DNA of 64,000 bases from Paraescarpia echinospica (lineage: Eukaryota; Annelida; Polychaeta; Sabellida; Siboglinidae). Each line of letters starts with the position of its first letter. Position 1 is the first letter of the stretch. Below the pieces are notes generated by a model that worked only from the letters and a program-made list of their open reading frames with translations, was not told the DNA's origin and did no database searches. Shown in pieces: positions 1 through 13,077 of the stretch. The stretch covers positions 43,346,367-43,410,366 of the forward strand of contig CM034531.1 in the NCBI GenBank assembly GCA_020002185.1, given 5' to 3'. The position numbers and the translations under genes were made by a program.

Positions 1-802
1 ACACTAATAGCAATTAATATTTTGTTACACCACGTTGAATTTTGTTTTCATGTGAATAATGACTTTTCTCCATAACTAATTATTGACAGGCGCCCAGTTT
101 AAATTCTGGTAACCTTGGTTATAGTGCGAATACTTTGTCTCTGATTTGGCATAGCCAGTTCATGTGATAGTGCCACTACACACAAGAAATCTGTATTTGA
201 TTGAATCACTCTAACCCCCGAGGACCCCCCAAAATCCGAAGGACTTCAGAGCCTCTTGGCTCTTGTTTGTGGTACTAAGCACTTGTGGTAGTTACTATCC
301 CAGGATATTATTTACATCAACCCTGTAGAATGTGGATGTTCTGAGGGATGAGGTAATGTCTGAACTCCAGCCAGAGCTGGGTATAAATGTTAGGCATATG
401 CAAGAATTAATGTCCAAATTGTTCTATTCCTTTGAACGACTTGTGTGGCTGAGCCTATACTTGCATTTATCCCGAGCCTATCTAACCAAGGGAGTTTTAT
501 TGTAGATAAAAATATGCATATCAAAAACCATGAACATGAAACTGGAAAAGAGCAGTTGTCGTTTGACGTGATAATGCAGTGAATATTGCAGACTTTAATG
601 CAGTGAACCCGAAAGTGCTACTAGAGTTAAAGTGAGCCTACAGTAGCGACATCTAGCAACCATTCTCAAAGATAATGTTTCAGGGATAGCTTTCAGGGTT
701 GTCCTCAAAGATAATGTTTCAGGAATAGCACTTACAGATAGGGTTATTGCATTCATTCGCACAAATGTTTCTGATGACTACAACTACGGCTGTATCTTGT
801 AG
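1..802 (+). other. Upstream intron of the ARHGAP21/23-like gene
   Basis: No coding frame is supported here. The stretch ends in a good splice acceptor at 801-802, preceded by a branch-like region around 765-780, so it reads as intron of the gene whose last exon follows. A short direct repeat with core CTCAAAGATAATGTTTCAGG occurs at about 664 and again at about 702. Confidence 0.5.
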
Positions 803-2904
803 AGTGGGCAGAGCGTGGCCGAGACATCAGCGCTAAGGACTTGATGTCGTCCATCTTCCAGGCGGCAAACCGACGCATCCGACGGAAGGACAAGAGCAAG
901 AGCAATGACTCGATTGAGATCGACCCCGACTCCGAGTCATCGTACAACGAGCGCAACATCGACCATGAGATCGAGCTCCAGCGACTACGCGACATCCAGC
1001 AGTCAACCGCTACGGGCATGTTGACGCGAGAGTCGAGTTCGGGCAAGTTCGATTCATTGTCCTCATCGCAATCGATGTCACCGTCGGCATCGCTGCAGGA
1101 CACCAAGGAAGCAGCGCCACCTACTGGTGACTCGAAGAAGCCAGCAGCACCACCAACATACGAAGAGCACCAACAAATGCAGAAGCAGCGTGCCAACTGT
1201 GATACATCGATGGGGAAGTCGGTGACGGCATCATTGCCGCTGACATCTGTAGCCATGTCACCAGGAAGTAACCCGCAGTCGCCGCGTTATGCGGTGACAC
1301 GTTACCCAGCATACCCAGCGACAGAGTTCACACCATGTAGTAGCGTTGATGACATCAAGCCGACAGTGCTGCGCAGGTACTCGGCTGATGAACTCGACAA
1401 TTTTGATGTGCAAAAAGTTCGCCAGGTGGCGTGTAAGGACCAGCAGCAGTCCAGGAATATGGACATGGATGACCACACACCTGTGCGGCCAACCGAGGCG
1501 ACAATACAGCAGCAGCGTGAATGTGCCAAGGAGAGGGCGCTTCAGCGGACGAAAGAGATTCTCGAACAAGACGACAACCTCGACAATCTGCTCTCCCGTC
1601 CCGTCACCACTGGCACCACCTACAGGGATTACGCCGTAGTGAAGAATACAGATGCATTGTCTGTCACGTCGGATTACTCGACGATGTCATCTTCAAACGT
1701 GACATGCGAGCACAAGGTTCCATACAAGACACCGGCGCAGTATCGCGGTAACCTGTCAGAGTATTCCCTCAGTCTGTGTCCCCCCACTACCACCAGCAGG
1801 GACTCAATGCCCTTGCAGAGTCAGTCCTGCTCCAACCTTCACCCGTCAGACGACAAATACGCAAAGCATTCCCCTCATGACAGCGTCGTGTCATATCCGA
1901 AGCTAGTGTCATCCAAGTCAGGGGAGACGAGGCCGGTGTTTGAGTTGATGCCGTCTGATGACAACGTGACACGGCGACATGGCTCCCTCGATTCACTCAT
2001 AGACTCGTACGACCGTGTGGACGGTGCCAGGCCCACCGCCGGCGTAGACGGAACGGAGGACTTCCTGGAGAGTATCACAGCTACCCTGGATCACAAACTG
2101 GAACTGATCGCCCCCAAGTCTCCCCTGTCGAACGATATGGGGCAGGGCAGTGACGGCCCTGCACAGAATTGTGTCGACGGTGTGGTCTACGACTTCGATC
2201 GGCCTTTCCGCAATCCTAGTCTTCACCGGACTGTACAGCCAGGACGAGAGGGTGTGCAGGACCAAGGTGTCCTGCCGGTGACCTCGTTTAAGCGGCCACC
2301 TGGTGGCAGTGGTGACTTGAGTGCGTGCGAGTATTCGGACGTGATACGCAAGTCAACTGAACAATTATACGGCAGCCGTGATAACCTCATCGACCACCGG
2401 CCAACAGACGTTGAGACACAGCTGAAACGCAAGGCACGCTCTCCGTCGCCACCTGCTACCAGGCGGCGCCGTGATGTGGCTGATCTGCGGCACATCAAGC
2501 GGCGCCATACAGTGGGTGGGTCTAATGATCTGGAGCATTTCAAGGCCCTCATGCATGTGTGCCAGGCGACTGGCACCGGAGAGCCGCACAAACCTTCTGC
2601 ATGGGAACGCTTGCAACCGCACCACTCACCAGGGGGCGGGCCACCAGACCTGAAGACATGGCTGGCACAGCAGCACCACATGCGCCATGTTGGCAGCTCA
2701 CCGGCACTGTTCAGCGGCGCACTTCAGCTGTCGGAGTGTGGCCTGTCGCCGCACAGTGAAGCTAGTCGACTGTCATCAAAGGGCTGGCGACATCGGACAG
2801 GCTTCAGTCGGTCAGCATCGACTGGCGAAGAACTCCCATCGTCGTCATCACTGTCGCCCCCTGGTGGTTGTGCTGGAACTTTCACCTTCGAGTCGGAGGT
2901 ATGA
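803..2904 (+). CDS. ARHGAP21/23-like: Last coding exon of an ARHGAP21/23-type Rho GTPase-activating protein (C-terminal tail)
   Basis: The exon starts after the acceptor at 801-802 with two bases completing a codon, then reads open to TGA at 2902-2904 (about 700 codons). The PDZ, PH and RhoGAP domains of the family would lie upstream, outside the window. The tail is low-complexity, Ser/Pro-rich and probably disordered. I place it in ARHGAP21/23 from remembered short blocks in the same order as in the vertebrate proteins: DLMSSIFQAANRR near the start (basic stretch after the GAP domain), SVTSDYSTMSS, a KRRHTVGG block, and a SAWERLQP...DLKTWLAQ block near the end. ARHGAP21/23 act on Cdc42/RhoA at Golgi, actin and junctions. 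TTG at 841 is internal, not a start. The family call rests on small motifs; which paralogue it is cannot be told. Confidence 0.72.
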
Positions 2905-4545
2905 GTGGCATTGAATCAAAATAGCCCCAAGGTGAAATGGCCAGATAAAACGTAAACAATAGCCATGGGCTAACATGTAACCAAAGGCACTTGTACAGCA
3001 GTGCACGTGAACAGGATCAACCTTGCAGTAAAACAATCAAATGCTCCAAGTGGCAGAAGAATGCTGTATTTTGGGCTGTTTCACTCCTGAGCAGTCGAAG
3101 CCTGATCACTTGAGAGGAGGCGCCATCTGGCAGACGTCGCCGTGACTTGTGTGTCGATGTTGTACCTCAGTTGGTCGCCTTGAGTGACACGAGGTCGACC
3201 TCTTGTACAATCACTGCTCTTACCTGCAGTTGAACATGAATGTTGATACTAGTCACGCGCTGTGCTCATCGTCACCGACTGTCCTGGTCACTCTGCCTAG
3301 TCGCTGCTTGTTTCGATGACCCAACATACACCAAAGGATTGCCGTGCGTTGTTTTACGTGCATGCGACACTTGCCGGATTACCATTGCTGTAATCCCTTG
3401 TCAGTTCTTACTGTTGTCATTTTTGCAACTATGTTGTGTCTTGCACTACAATTATGTGTCGTGTAAGATGATGGAAACGGCTCTTAAATACTTTACATTT
3501 TTAGTGATATTTCTGCAGCATTGTCTGCAGCGAAGTGCAATTTTGGGTGTTTTATAGCGGGAGGGAAAGTGTCGTGCGGTTCGATGTACTGGGCGAGGTT
3601 AATCACCGATCCGACGCCTTTTTTGGGGAACAAGTTTTCAGGTGATGAAATCATTTGAAATAAAAACAAAGTTGTGCATGAAAAACAAGTAACACTTTGG
3701 AATTGTTAATTTTATTAGGTGCATACATTGATACGAAAGAGAAGGTATTCAAGTTTTGTAGCATCAGCCAGTGTTTTCGAACTATTTGATGTTAATCTGG
3801 CTGCAAATATCCGATATTTATATATATTGTACACACATGTACGTATACATGAGTTCTTTTACGTTGTTTTTTATTTTGATAAGCCCTTATCATTCGTCAC
3901 AAGAACGGATGGAGTGAATTTATTTTAAGGGAAGTCCCATGAACTGATTTTTAAATTTGTGTGGTTCATAATAATACTGTTAAGGCATTTTTTAATGATA
4001 TTCAGGAATGTTGCGTAAGTGTTAACTGTGGCCGTCTTCACAGATGAGAATGTTTTAGCAAGTGTGTGTGTGTGTCCACGCTGCCTTGTGTCATTTGTCG
4101 CAAATCTGCCCTGGGCATTTGGTGCACAGGTTGCTCAAACGATTGTTTGCACCTTTTCAATTCGACCCGGTCTTTGACAAGACGGTGACCGTCTAGTTGT
4201 CATGGCAACTGTTTGTCATGTTTTATGTATGGTCATTTGTCAGGCCAACATGGTTCTCGTACATTGCCCGATATTGTAAGTGTGCCTTGTGTGTGCTTCC
4301 TATGGTCAGACACAACGCGTGCACACTTCTGTAAATTCAATTTTAAGGTAACAATTAGTATGGCGTATATATATATATATAGGACAGACGGACTGCTGTA
4401 AGTAGGGTAATTATTTACGTGTACATCTTATGTATATATATTGTGTGTATGTATCTCTGTATTACGTATGTGTATATTCATATATGTATGTATATATGTG
4501 TATTGTTTTTTTCTGAATTAATAAATATGTTCGATATTCACATCT
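2905..4545 (+). other. 3' UTR of the ARHGAP21/23-like gene with two poly(A) signals
   Basis: No long reading frame follows the stop. AATAAA signals occur at 3659-3664 and 4520-4525 on the gene strand, so short and long 3' UTR forms are plausible. The distal part is AT-rich with TATATA/GTATGT stretches (4360-4500). Confidence 0.5.
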
Positions 4546-4614
4546 GTATCGGTTCTGCTACCTTCGTTTGATGTTCGCTAGTGGCCCACTGTCAAGTTGA
4601 CTGAGAAATACACA

Positions 4615-4860
4615 TTTTGATAGTACGTAGTGAGACGCGATAGCATAGTTGGTAGTACATCCGCCATTAAAACTAGATTGCAGTTTAATATTAATTTTGG
4701 TATAAAAACCTGGCTCTCAACATTGGGGACTGTGTATCCCACGTGACTGAGATAGTTAGTTTGCGACGTAAAAGAACCACTGAAGACGACAAGCACCCTG
4801 GCAGTGACCACCCTCAGTGCCAGCATATAAAGGTCAGTTTGGTGAAGATTGAAAACAGCT
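4615..4860 (+). mobile_element. Degenerate tRNA-derived SINE-like repeat
   Basis: TAGCATAGTTGGTAG at about 4639 resembles an RNA polymerase III A box. The body, with GACGTAAAAGAACCACTGAA near 4766, looks like invertebrate SINE tails. A convincing B box is missing, so this is a tentative call on a decayed copy. Confidence 0.35.
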
Positions 4861-4899
4861 GACCAGTTGAATGAGGCTTCATAACACCATCTATTCAAG

Positions 4900-7008
4900 T
4901 AATACACATAGAGACTAGGTCAGTCAGGAGAACATTGTCAAATGCTGGAAACGTAGAAAGACGTAGAAAAAGATAGGTATTTATGTACTTGTGGCTTGCA
5001 AGGATAATCCACCCAATGCATAACTGATCTAGCATGAATTTGTGCAGTCAAAAGTGTAAAATAACATGGCTTAGCATACTAATGATCTATCTGTTGTTGC
5101 ATGGTCATTATTTTGTTTTCCTCTTAGTTTAACCAGCACACACCTAATAAGAAAATGGCATAAACAAAAACTGTTTGGTGACAAGAAAATGCACAATAAA
5201 TAATATATAACTAATATAAGTAACATCATTTTACAACGTAACAAATACATAGTTAAGGCCAGACACCCCAGGTGAAATGGTGTTTTTAACAAAAAATACT
5301 GAAAATGGTTTTCTGCCAGATTATTATACCTTTGTAAGCATACTATCAATAAAGTTAACTTCTATGACAATTACGTACCTCTAAGTGAGTTTTAGTCATG
5401 GATCAAGTGTGTCGATATCATGTAATGAAATCCATTATGCAATCTTTGACAGCCATTTTCTCAAAAACTTTTTTCTTAAAATTTCTGCATTTGGAAACGG
5501 GATATCTGTATTTTGACTGGCAAAATGTCCTATGGACATCACGACACATCATGCCACATCTCTTGGAATAATTATGCTATATAAATAATGTTTTCAGTGT
5601 TGCATTCAGCATATTCTATTGTGTGCAATGATCAGACACTTTTTCTAAATCATAAAGTTTGAAAGATAGCCATATTTGTTGAAAAAAAATTAGTATTTTA
5701 CCCAAAAATTATTTAAAAAATAAAAACACATTTCAAAAAATGCTCTGATCATTTCACAATAGGATCTATAGAGAACATGGATTTGCAAGAATTATAACTA
5801 TGTATGGATTCAATAACAAATGGCAGTGTTTCCAAATTTGCCAATATTTGCTCAAAATGGCAGCCATTTTGTTTGTTACCATGGAAACGGGGGATCTGGC
5901 TGAAAAAAGTTCAATATATATTTTACTCAGTAAGACCCATTTCATGCATTGGGCAGAAAAAATTGAACTGTTTGCACAAATAAAAAATAATCCTATCTAC
6001 CTGCCGTGTCTAAACATGTCTTAGAAATGTGTCTGTATGATATTGTATGGATGTCACTTGGCCAAGTCTTCCAGTGACACCGTACTAATGGAACACCCGG
6101 AGCATTCTCTGAATAAAAGAACAAATAAAACAAAACTCAGTTGTGGAATATTTCAACCTGAGCAAATTTTATTGAACGCAGTTATTACAATATAATTTCT
6201 GTAACGCAGTTACTTCAGAGGTTGCTTCTTGCTGTGTATTTGGTCAGTCTTGGTCGAACGACTGGGATGGTCAAGACTGCCCCTTGTCCACTTGTCTTGT
6301 ACTCAAACAACCGACCTGAAAACACATTTTAAAAGCAAGTTGTAATGAAGCGTATCGCAGCAGCAATATTTTAGTTCGAATATCTAGTATAATAGTTGGT
6401 ATTCAAGTATTTTAATAATCAGGAGGTAAGCTGGTTCTCTGGCATGATTTCACGTTTGATTGACAATTACAATGTAGGATCAATAAAAAAACAGAATAAT
6501 TGTTCAGCTATTTAATATTCGAATGTACACGATTGACTAGAATGTGTGCTTTATATCACAGATAAAAACTACTTTACTCTATTTATTGTAGCTTAATTAT
6601 GTTGATATTTATCTTAAGTAAAGCATTTAATTAAATATTGTCTTCAATCTACTGATGACAGCTCTTTTATCGTTAAGTTATTTATCCACCGAGATGGGGA
6701 GGGACATGAGACAAGCGGGAAGGATGAGAGATGGAGAGGAGGCTGCCGACAGGAAGCTATGGAGAGAATGAACAGGACAAGTGGTTAAATAATACTGCAC
6801 CTGACCTCACCCCTATAAAAGGAACAAAGATGACTTTTTAATGTACCAGTTTTATGTTCAGTGCTGTGAACTTTAATTTTATGGATAAAAATAAAAAATA
6901 TTATGTCAGTTTGTGAAGAAAACAAAGCACAGGATGCCAGCAATTGAAATTAGAATCTTCCCAATGTGCAGTGAATTGGGCTAAACTATGTGCACTGAGT
7001 ACATGCAT
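4900..7008. other. Intergenic AT-rich stretch, no supported gene
   Basis: I see no reading frame with family resemblance. About 35 bp at 5505-5540 (core GACTGGCAAAATGTCCTATG) recurs inverted at 19061-19096, just after the LINE ORF, so a dispersed repeat is present. A TTTAAT near 6870 (ATTAAA on the minus strand) could serve as UBE3D poly(A) signal. Confidence 0.4.
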
Positions 7009-7165
7009 TTATCCACCAAGACTCACATAGAAGCCATTGAGATGTCGCAACGATTTGGGCAGTGTTGCTGTACTTCTTGCCAGTTCACCCAGTAGGTGGC
7101 AGCACAGGTGCTCTGGTAGGTTGAGACTACCAACTGTTAGGTCTTTATTCCACTTGTCGGCCAAA
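7009..7165 (-). CDS. UBE3D: UBE3D terminal exon
   Basis: 157 nt. Acceptor CAG at 7166-7168; stop TAA at 7009-7011. Encodes LPEHLCCHLLGEL and LPKSLRHLNGFYVS, the conserved C-terminus. Confidence 0.85.
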
Positions 7166-10100
7166 CTGTAACAAATTTAAACCTTATTATTTCACTTCCA
7201 GGTTCACTCTGATAACCGACTGATAAGCGTAGGATGTTTGCAGCATTTATCCACATAATCCATAGTTATAATCGGTTAAGAAGTCAATAAAAAGACAATA
7301 CAACATTTTGACAGTATATTATCTGTGTAGCTATTTAATCTGAATTCTTCAGAATATTTTATTCGATCCTTTTTGATTTGTTCTTTCAATTCAAGTACAG
7401 TCGGACCTCACTATCGAGGTCACCATGAGGACTGGGCCAAAGTAACCTGTGTGACAAGGTGACTGTATTAGCAGGACTAATTCCCTGTACTTTACTGTTG
7501 CGGAAATAATTTGGGACTGTCCTAGGGTGACCTTAATTGTGAGGTGGCTGTATTAGTGAGGTGATAATAAAGTGAGGCTCAACTGTAGCTAAGTTTCTAG
7601 AAATATGTTTGCACTGCAAAAATGATATATTCTCTGGATTTCTTGTGAACAATTGATAATAATTACACGTTAAGTATAATTCCAGTGTGGTGGTGATTGG
7701 AATTAGAACTAAAGAATAACTTACCTGGCAGAGTTGTTTCGGATGCAGTCTTTGTAGAGAAGCTTAAGAACAGGTCGTGGAGTGACCTTGATTTTTGCAC
7801 AGAGTCCACTTGAATGTCCAGTGTAAAGTAATGTCTTCGAATCAAGCACGGTCAGCTGAAACAATAGGACACTACACCAACAGGACAGAGTCAACTGTAA
7901 CACAAGAACAGTATATCAACGGCGCACCGTATTAACAGGACACAGTATTAAAAAGTGCTTTTGAGGCATGTTTGGGGTTTAATGAAGTGTACGGTGACAC
8001 CTGCTAAAACATTTAAACCTTATTTAATAACACTTTGAAATATTTGGGTGGATCACCCATAACTTTGCACACAATTGATTTACAAAGGTGATAATGGTGC
8101 ATTGTGATGCTGAAATGCTGCCATTTGCCGTAGTGTCCATAACTCCACAATGTCAAAATGTACATGATCGTCCAAACCGATGCAGAGTGTCATACATGGG
8201 CTTTGATATGAAGACAGCATAAGAAATTGGCACATCTAGATGTGCACTAACAATATAGTGTCTCACTAATCTGTTGATTCATTATGATGAGTTTTTTGCA
8301 TTGTGACAATGATTTTTTAAATTTAATGAAGTTAAATATTGATGTCTGCATTAGTTAGTCATTTTGAAAATGTCTCTGCATTTGCAATTTTCATTTTATG
8401 TGTTATTTTTGTCCTACTGATGACGTACACCAGGAACACTAGAAGCACCTTTATTAAGAATCCAGTTGTATAAATAAAAATTTCACAATTTTTTTTTTCT
8501 TCTAAAGATATACATATCTAAAAAAAAACTGCAATTTTTGTTGCATTTTCTCCACTTACTCATGCATACCTTATGACCTGATCTCACATTTGACCTGTGA
8601 ACTCGGTCAAGTAATCTGCCCTCTACATACTTATGAAGCAGTAGCAATGAGAAGTGACACGAGACACTGACCAGAATGTAGGGGACGAGTCTGTTGTCTC
8701 TTGGCTCCGTCATCTCGACAATGAATCTGAAGCTGTTGTACTGATGTCGCTGGTGCAGCAATACCTCGGCCATCTCCATGCCAAAGTCCGCACTACTGAC
8801 AGGAAACATGGCGACTGATCATTAAATTACTTTCAATTTGATGATCTATGAATAAACTGCCACCATGTTACCAGGGGCAACAGAAACAGTACAAAGACCT
8901 ACTGAAAACAAATACGAAGAAATGCACTTGGGAAACTGAAAAACAGCAGTGGCTGTGAATGACCATGAATACAAGAGCATCGTTGTGACGACTACTACCA
9001 TTATTTCTTAAAAAAACGTGTGTGTGATGTGTGCAGCCAGGTCTGCAAATCGCGAATGACCCTGTTCAGTCACCGACATAACTGGACATCATCATCATCA
9101 TCTTGACTCGGACCATAATCCTCAACATTGCAAGTGGGAGAGAGATACAAATAAAACAGTGCCAATGGAGCCCTCCTCTCTCTAGAATGTTTTGCAGCAT
9201 GAACAAAATTTTATGAACGGAAATTAACACAGTTGATTACCACAATGGGTATGCTGGTGAGACATATATTTTATTAATTTCTATGTTAAACTGAAGCAAT
9301 CCAGTCATAAAAACTCTATCAACATTTACAATAACTTACAAATGTATAAAATCCATTAAATTTGACCCCAAACATTTAAAATTTTACTTTTTTCTCGTGG
9401 GAGAATAACCTACAATATTTAACAACAGGGTGTCTCATCTGTTACCTGTTCTCTACATTATGATCACCCTGTGCTGGCAGACACAGTGAATGTGTAAACA
9501 GTCTGACGGCCTCTGGTAGCTTCACATCTCCGTTCTCTTCAGGGCACTTGTTAGACCCTGAAAGAGGACGCCGCATTTGTTCCACAACACAAAGACATCT
9601 ATGTAAACTAACGAAACAAATGGAAATAAAAACTGAAAGGATTATTATTATAATGTCTTTTTTCAAAGTAAAAACAACTGAACGTGTCTTTAACTGCTGG
9701 ATATTTACAAACACCCAAAATAGATGAGTAATACGTGCGTTTATGGCTGCTTCCATGAAGAACCTAATAACAGATATGTAATTCTCTACGATTTGTTCAT
9801 GTTGTTTTTGATTTACATTATATTTATATGTACATATAAGTGTTCTCCACTGTCCGAATTGATGAAATGTCACATTTAAAATGTTGCGCTGCAGTGTAAA
9901 TGACAATGGAGAGGGTAATTTTCAAATTGAAAACTTACTTGTGTCTTTTGTTAAAATGTGATAATTATATCTAAACAGTGAGAGTCGCCCCTAAGCTTAG
10001 TAGGAAGAGGGGCAAGACAATGCCGATTGGCTGAAATAGATAGCATTTGTTACGTCTTGAAAACAAACGCTCTTTCACGAACATCGTTTAACAGGGATAC

Positions 10101-11829
10101 ATTGCATAGTCAAACAAACTTTTTCATCTATGTTCAGAAAAAATTTAACTAAATTACTAACAACTTTTATAGCATTTTACCATGAAACCCTTCAAATATT
10201 TTGACACTATTTTTTTTTACCCCACCTATGTGATGCTGTCGCCCTAGTATGCACCCACATCGCAGACACTTCACGTTTGGAACGACTGCCTTGCTGCAAC
10301 GGCCGCTAGTATCAGCAACAGCACCATCTGGTGCCAGCGATGAGCGACACACAACAAAGTGTGAGTGAGCAACGAGACAATCGCCCTGCCTGGGAGCAAT
10401 GCCGCACGATGAGTTGACGGGGTGGGAGGGGTCTGTGATTGGATGATGGCAGAACCACGAGTCGGCACCCTCGAACCACTTCTCTGACGGCAACGGCAGA
10501 ACTCGCTTGAATCTGGTCAAGGAAAAGGTCAAAAACTGATGAGACAGGTTCAGACTAAGGACCACAATGGAAACAAGTGCTTGCACTTTCTTGTGTCATC
10601 CTTATATATAAAACTTACTCTGTATTTATATTTTAAGTTTGTACACTACATGCTTACATTTTTATATTGAATAAATCAATCAAATCAGACTCGATCACAG
10701 AATCCTGATTGTAATGGTGTGCACAATAAAAACTATGCTACTATTACAACTAGGTTGCAACTCTGAGTTGTTTGGGTCAAATCAGCAATGTCAAATTAGA
10801 ATACCGATATCTGGTAGATAAAGTTCTTTACTACACAGTTAGCTTGATTTTATGATACAACAAACAGTGAGTATTACTTTTTGTGTACAGCAGCTGTTGC
10901 TTTGTTGCAGGGAAGCCAGGGATAAACACTGCTGAGGAAAGACTGGATCGCGTCACAAAACACAAGTGCACATGGTGGGCACAGATGCAGTTCAAACAGG
11001 TTGTTTATTAATTTCTGATTATGTCTGAATCATTTTGAACTTCCCATGACTATTTCTATATCTGCTGATGCTGCCTATCACCAGGTGCTGCCTATCACCA
11101 GGTACTGCCTATCACCAGCCTATGTTCATTGTTTCATAGCACAGCTATATGCCTTTTGTGTTACAGCTTCAGAGTTTGATCAGCTGTTGCTTTAAAAAAA
11201 AGTTGTCAGTAGATGTGTATGTCTGGAAACTTATTTTAACTCATTACTAATTATGTTTATCAATATCACTGTCCTTTCATAAATGTATTAACTTACTTGG
11301 TAATAGTTGAGCCAGTAATGTTATCACTATTTCAGAGTTTTCGAGCATGTACATAATAAAGTAGAAGTTACCCATACAGGGCATACACACATACGAATGT
11401 ACACACATGCCTAGGCATAACAACGACATGTACACACAAACCTTAGGTGACAGCTTGACATCCATTGGGAACAAATGGCTAAGTCATAAAACTTACGTGC
11501 ATTTACCAATGATCTCCTGGCCACAGGACCTACAGCTACACGAGAAGTTCGTCCCCTCGTAAACCTTGAGGGCATCAGTCACTGATGTGCTAACACGCAC
11601 GCCATCAAGGACCATTGGTGGCACTTCACCGCTGGCTGTTGTCGTCGTCTGAATACGGAAGTGTAACTCACTGTCTCCTACCCACTGCAATCCATGACAC
11701 GATTTTGGAAGGAACTTCAGCGGACGTAGGTCAAAGGTCACATCACACTTGACCCACTTCTCAGAGATCACAGTGATTGTTGATTCACCGACTGTCACTT
11801 TGGTGGTGCCCTGGCTGGAGCCACCATTG
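7009..11829 (-). CDS. UBE3D: UBE3D homologue, E3 ubiquitin ligase E3D (six exons, N-terminus missing)
   Basis: Exons in transcription order: 11497-11829, 10226-10512, 9446-9557, 8672-8795, 7725-7855, 7009-7165 (TAA at 7009-7011). All have AG acceptors and GT donors, and every junction phase matches (2/1, 1/2, 2/1, 0/0, 2/1), giving about 381 codons; the human protein has 389. Blocks that match the family: PKSCHGLQWVGDSELHFRIQ, SCGQEII, the hallmark RVLPLPSEKW followed by CHH, KCLRCGCILG (second Cys pair) and a C-terminal LPKSLRHLNGF. UBE3D (the H10BH/HECT-like E2-binding family) binds UbcH10-type E2 enzymes and has been linked to cyclin B turnover. The start codon and roughly 40 residues should lie in an exon above 11829. 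I could not find it, and LINE and transposon insertions occupy that side. No frame damage is seen. Confidence 0.88.
7398..7585. mobile_element. 188-bp TA-flanked MITE in a UBE3D intron
   Basis: The ends are inverted: CAGTCGGACCTCACTAT at the left and the reverse complement of CAGTTGAGCCTCACTTTAT at the right. Both sides abut TA (7396-7397, 7586-7587), the target preference of Tc1/mariner. No coding capacity. Confidence 0.65.
7725..7855 (-). CDS. UBE3D: UBE3D exon
   Basis: 131 nt. Acceptor CAG at 7856-7858; donor GTAAGT at 7719-7724. Begins LTVLDSKTLL and contains VLKLLYKDC, equivalent to the family's AVKVLYQPC. Confidence 0.8.
8672..8795 (-). CDS. UBE3D: UBE3D exon
   Basis: 124 nt. Acceptor CAG at 8796-8798; donor GTCAGT at 8666-8671. 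Encodes EVLLHQRHQYNSFRFIVEM and the block preceding VPYIL, matching the family's SxxRFxxQ...VYIL region. Confidence 0.8.
9446..9557 (-). CDS. UBE3D: UBE3D exon
   Basis: 112 nt. Acceptor CAG at 9558-9560; donor GTAACA just below 9446. Encodes a helix-forming segment (VKLPEAVRLFTHSLCL). Confidence 0.78.
10226..10512 (-). CDS. UBE3D: UBE3D exon with the LPLPSEKW motif
   Basis: 287 nt. Acceptor CAG at 10513-10515; a weak donor GTGGGG at 10220-10225 is needed to keep phase. Encodes RVLPLPSEKW, WFCHHP and the second cysteine pair KCLRCG. Confidence 0.82.
11497..11829 (-). CDS. UBE3D: UBE3D exon (N-terminal beta domain and first CxxC)
   Basis: 333 nt. Acceptor CAG at 11830-11832; donor GTAAGT at 11491-11496. 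Encodes the SCHGLQW block and the SCSCRSCGQEII zinc-type cysteines. It starts with one base and ends with two bases of split codons. Confidence 0.85.
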
Positions 11830-12330
11830 CTGAATCACAAAACGTTTTCTGGTTCACTGTTACCTTGTAACAATGTAAGATATTTAGTGCGGTAATCTGA
11901 AAAATGTATACAATTTTTTGTCTTCAAACATCTATCTCAAAAAGTACTTTACCACTTTTGAAACTGTTTTCACATGTCAGTTTTTTTAATGTTTATTACT
12001 ACTGTATACTGTGAGTAGTGTACATTCTAAACTATCAAACTTAAGTAAGACAAAACAGATCTTCAATTTCACATCGCATTCCATTTATTAACCACTGATT
12101 TTATTTTTTTAGTTCTAATAAATATTTAGTGATTTAGTGATTGCTAATGCAATGGGTCTGGCAAATATTAGCTAATAATAAGGTAGCCTAACACTTCTAT
12201 TGATGATGAACCCAGATTCTAGACAAGTGTCTAGATTGAGTCACTAACTAGATGCCACTGGATTGATGTGCCAGACACAACTACTGAACGCGTGGATTGG
12301 TGCGTTGTCAGAGTCAAACTTACAAACTGC
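11830..12330. other. Non-coding stretch upstream of the known UBE3D exons
   Basis: AT-rich with no supported exon or RNA gene. The missing 5' UBE3D exon was looked for here and not found. Confidence 0.4.
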
Positions 12331-13025
12331 TACAATGCCTACGGTGCGCCTACAGAGGTACAGTTAGTATTTTGAATCAGTATATCAAGCCAGCAACTTC
12401 AGTGTGGAATCTATGAGTGATCTTTGATAGTAACTTCAATTTCCGACAACACATATCTCAAACATGTCGCTGCTGTTTTTATCATATTCGTGATCTTCAC
12501 CGTATTCACTGGTATATATGTCATTTTCTGTTGCTAAAACTATAGCAACAGCGCTTGTTAGCAGCAGGCTTGATTATTGCAATTCCCTCCTTTATAATAT
12601 CGTTAGCAAGGATATCACAAAACTTCAGCGTGTTCAAAATTGTCTGGCAAGAGTAGTTATAAGATCTCGTTTTTCTCGCTCTGTACCACTTTTGAAGTCT
12701 TTGCATTGGCTTCCTGTACGATATCGTATAATATTTAAGATCTGTACCATTACATACCAGGCACTGTCCAGTAATTAACCAACCGTCTTATTTGCAATCA
12801 TTGCTTACTCCTGTAAGAAAACATATCGAGCTTCGATCATCTACTTCTGACCTACTTTTTGTTCCTAGAGTCAACACTAACATTGGAACTAGGGCTTTTT
12901 CTGTTGCTGCACCAACTCTTTGGAATATGCTCCCTCTTGGTGTTAGATCAGTTGAAAATATTACAAAATTCTGTCTTCATTTAAAAACTTATCTTTACAA
13001 CCTTAGCCTTGCTTATCCACCGTAG
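12330..13025 (+). pseudogene. 5'-truncated LINE fragment (C-terminal reverse transcriptase region)
   Basis: Conceptual translation gives IFDSNFNFRQHIS, then SSRLDYCNSLLYN, LQRVQNCLARVV, SLHWLPVRYRI and a tail with FSVAAPTLWNMLP. This is the standard C-terminal run of Jockey/CR1-type non-LTR reverse transcriptases, after the palm and thumb. The frame is broken by a stop at about 12776 and frameshifts near 12400 and 12790. No YADD/FADD core remains. A dead fragment in the sense orientation. Confidence 0.8.
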
Positions 13026-13077
13026 GCATAGCTCCTTAGCGCCTTGACCCATCTGTTGACAACTAGAAAACTGCTTA

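Noticed and set aside
1121..2681. Several antisense and alternative frames of 60-150 residues within the ARHGAP21/23-like exon
   Set aside because: They are shadows of a GC-richer coding exon; none has family resemblance or splice context.
3240..3557. 105-residue frame in the 3' UTR of the ARHGAP21/23-like gene
   Set aside because: Low-complexity hydrophobic translation with no domain and ordinary UTR composition.
12521..12706. Antisense frame over the LINE fragment
   Set aside because: Shadow of the sense reverse transcriptase remnant.
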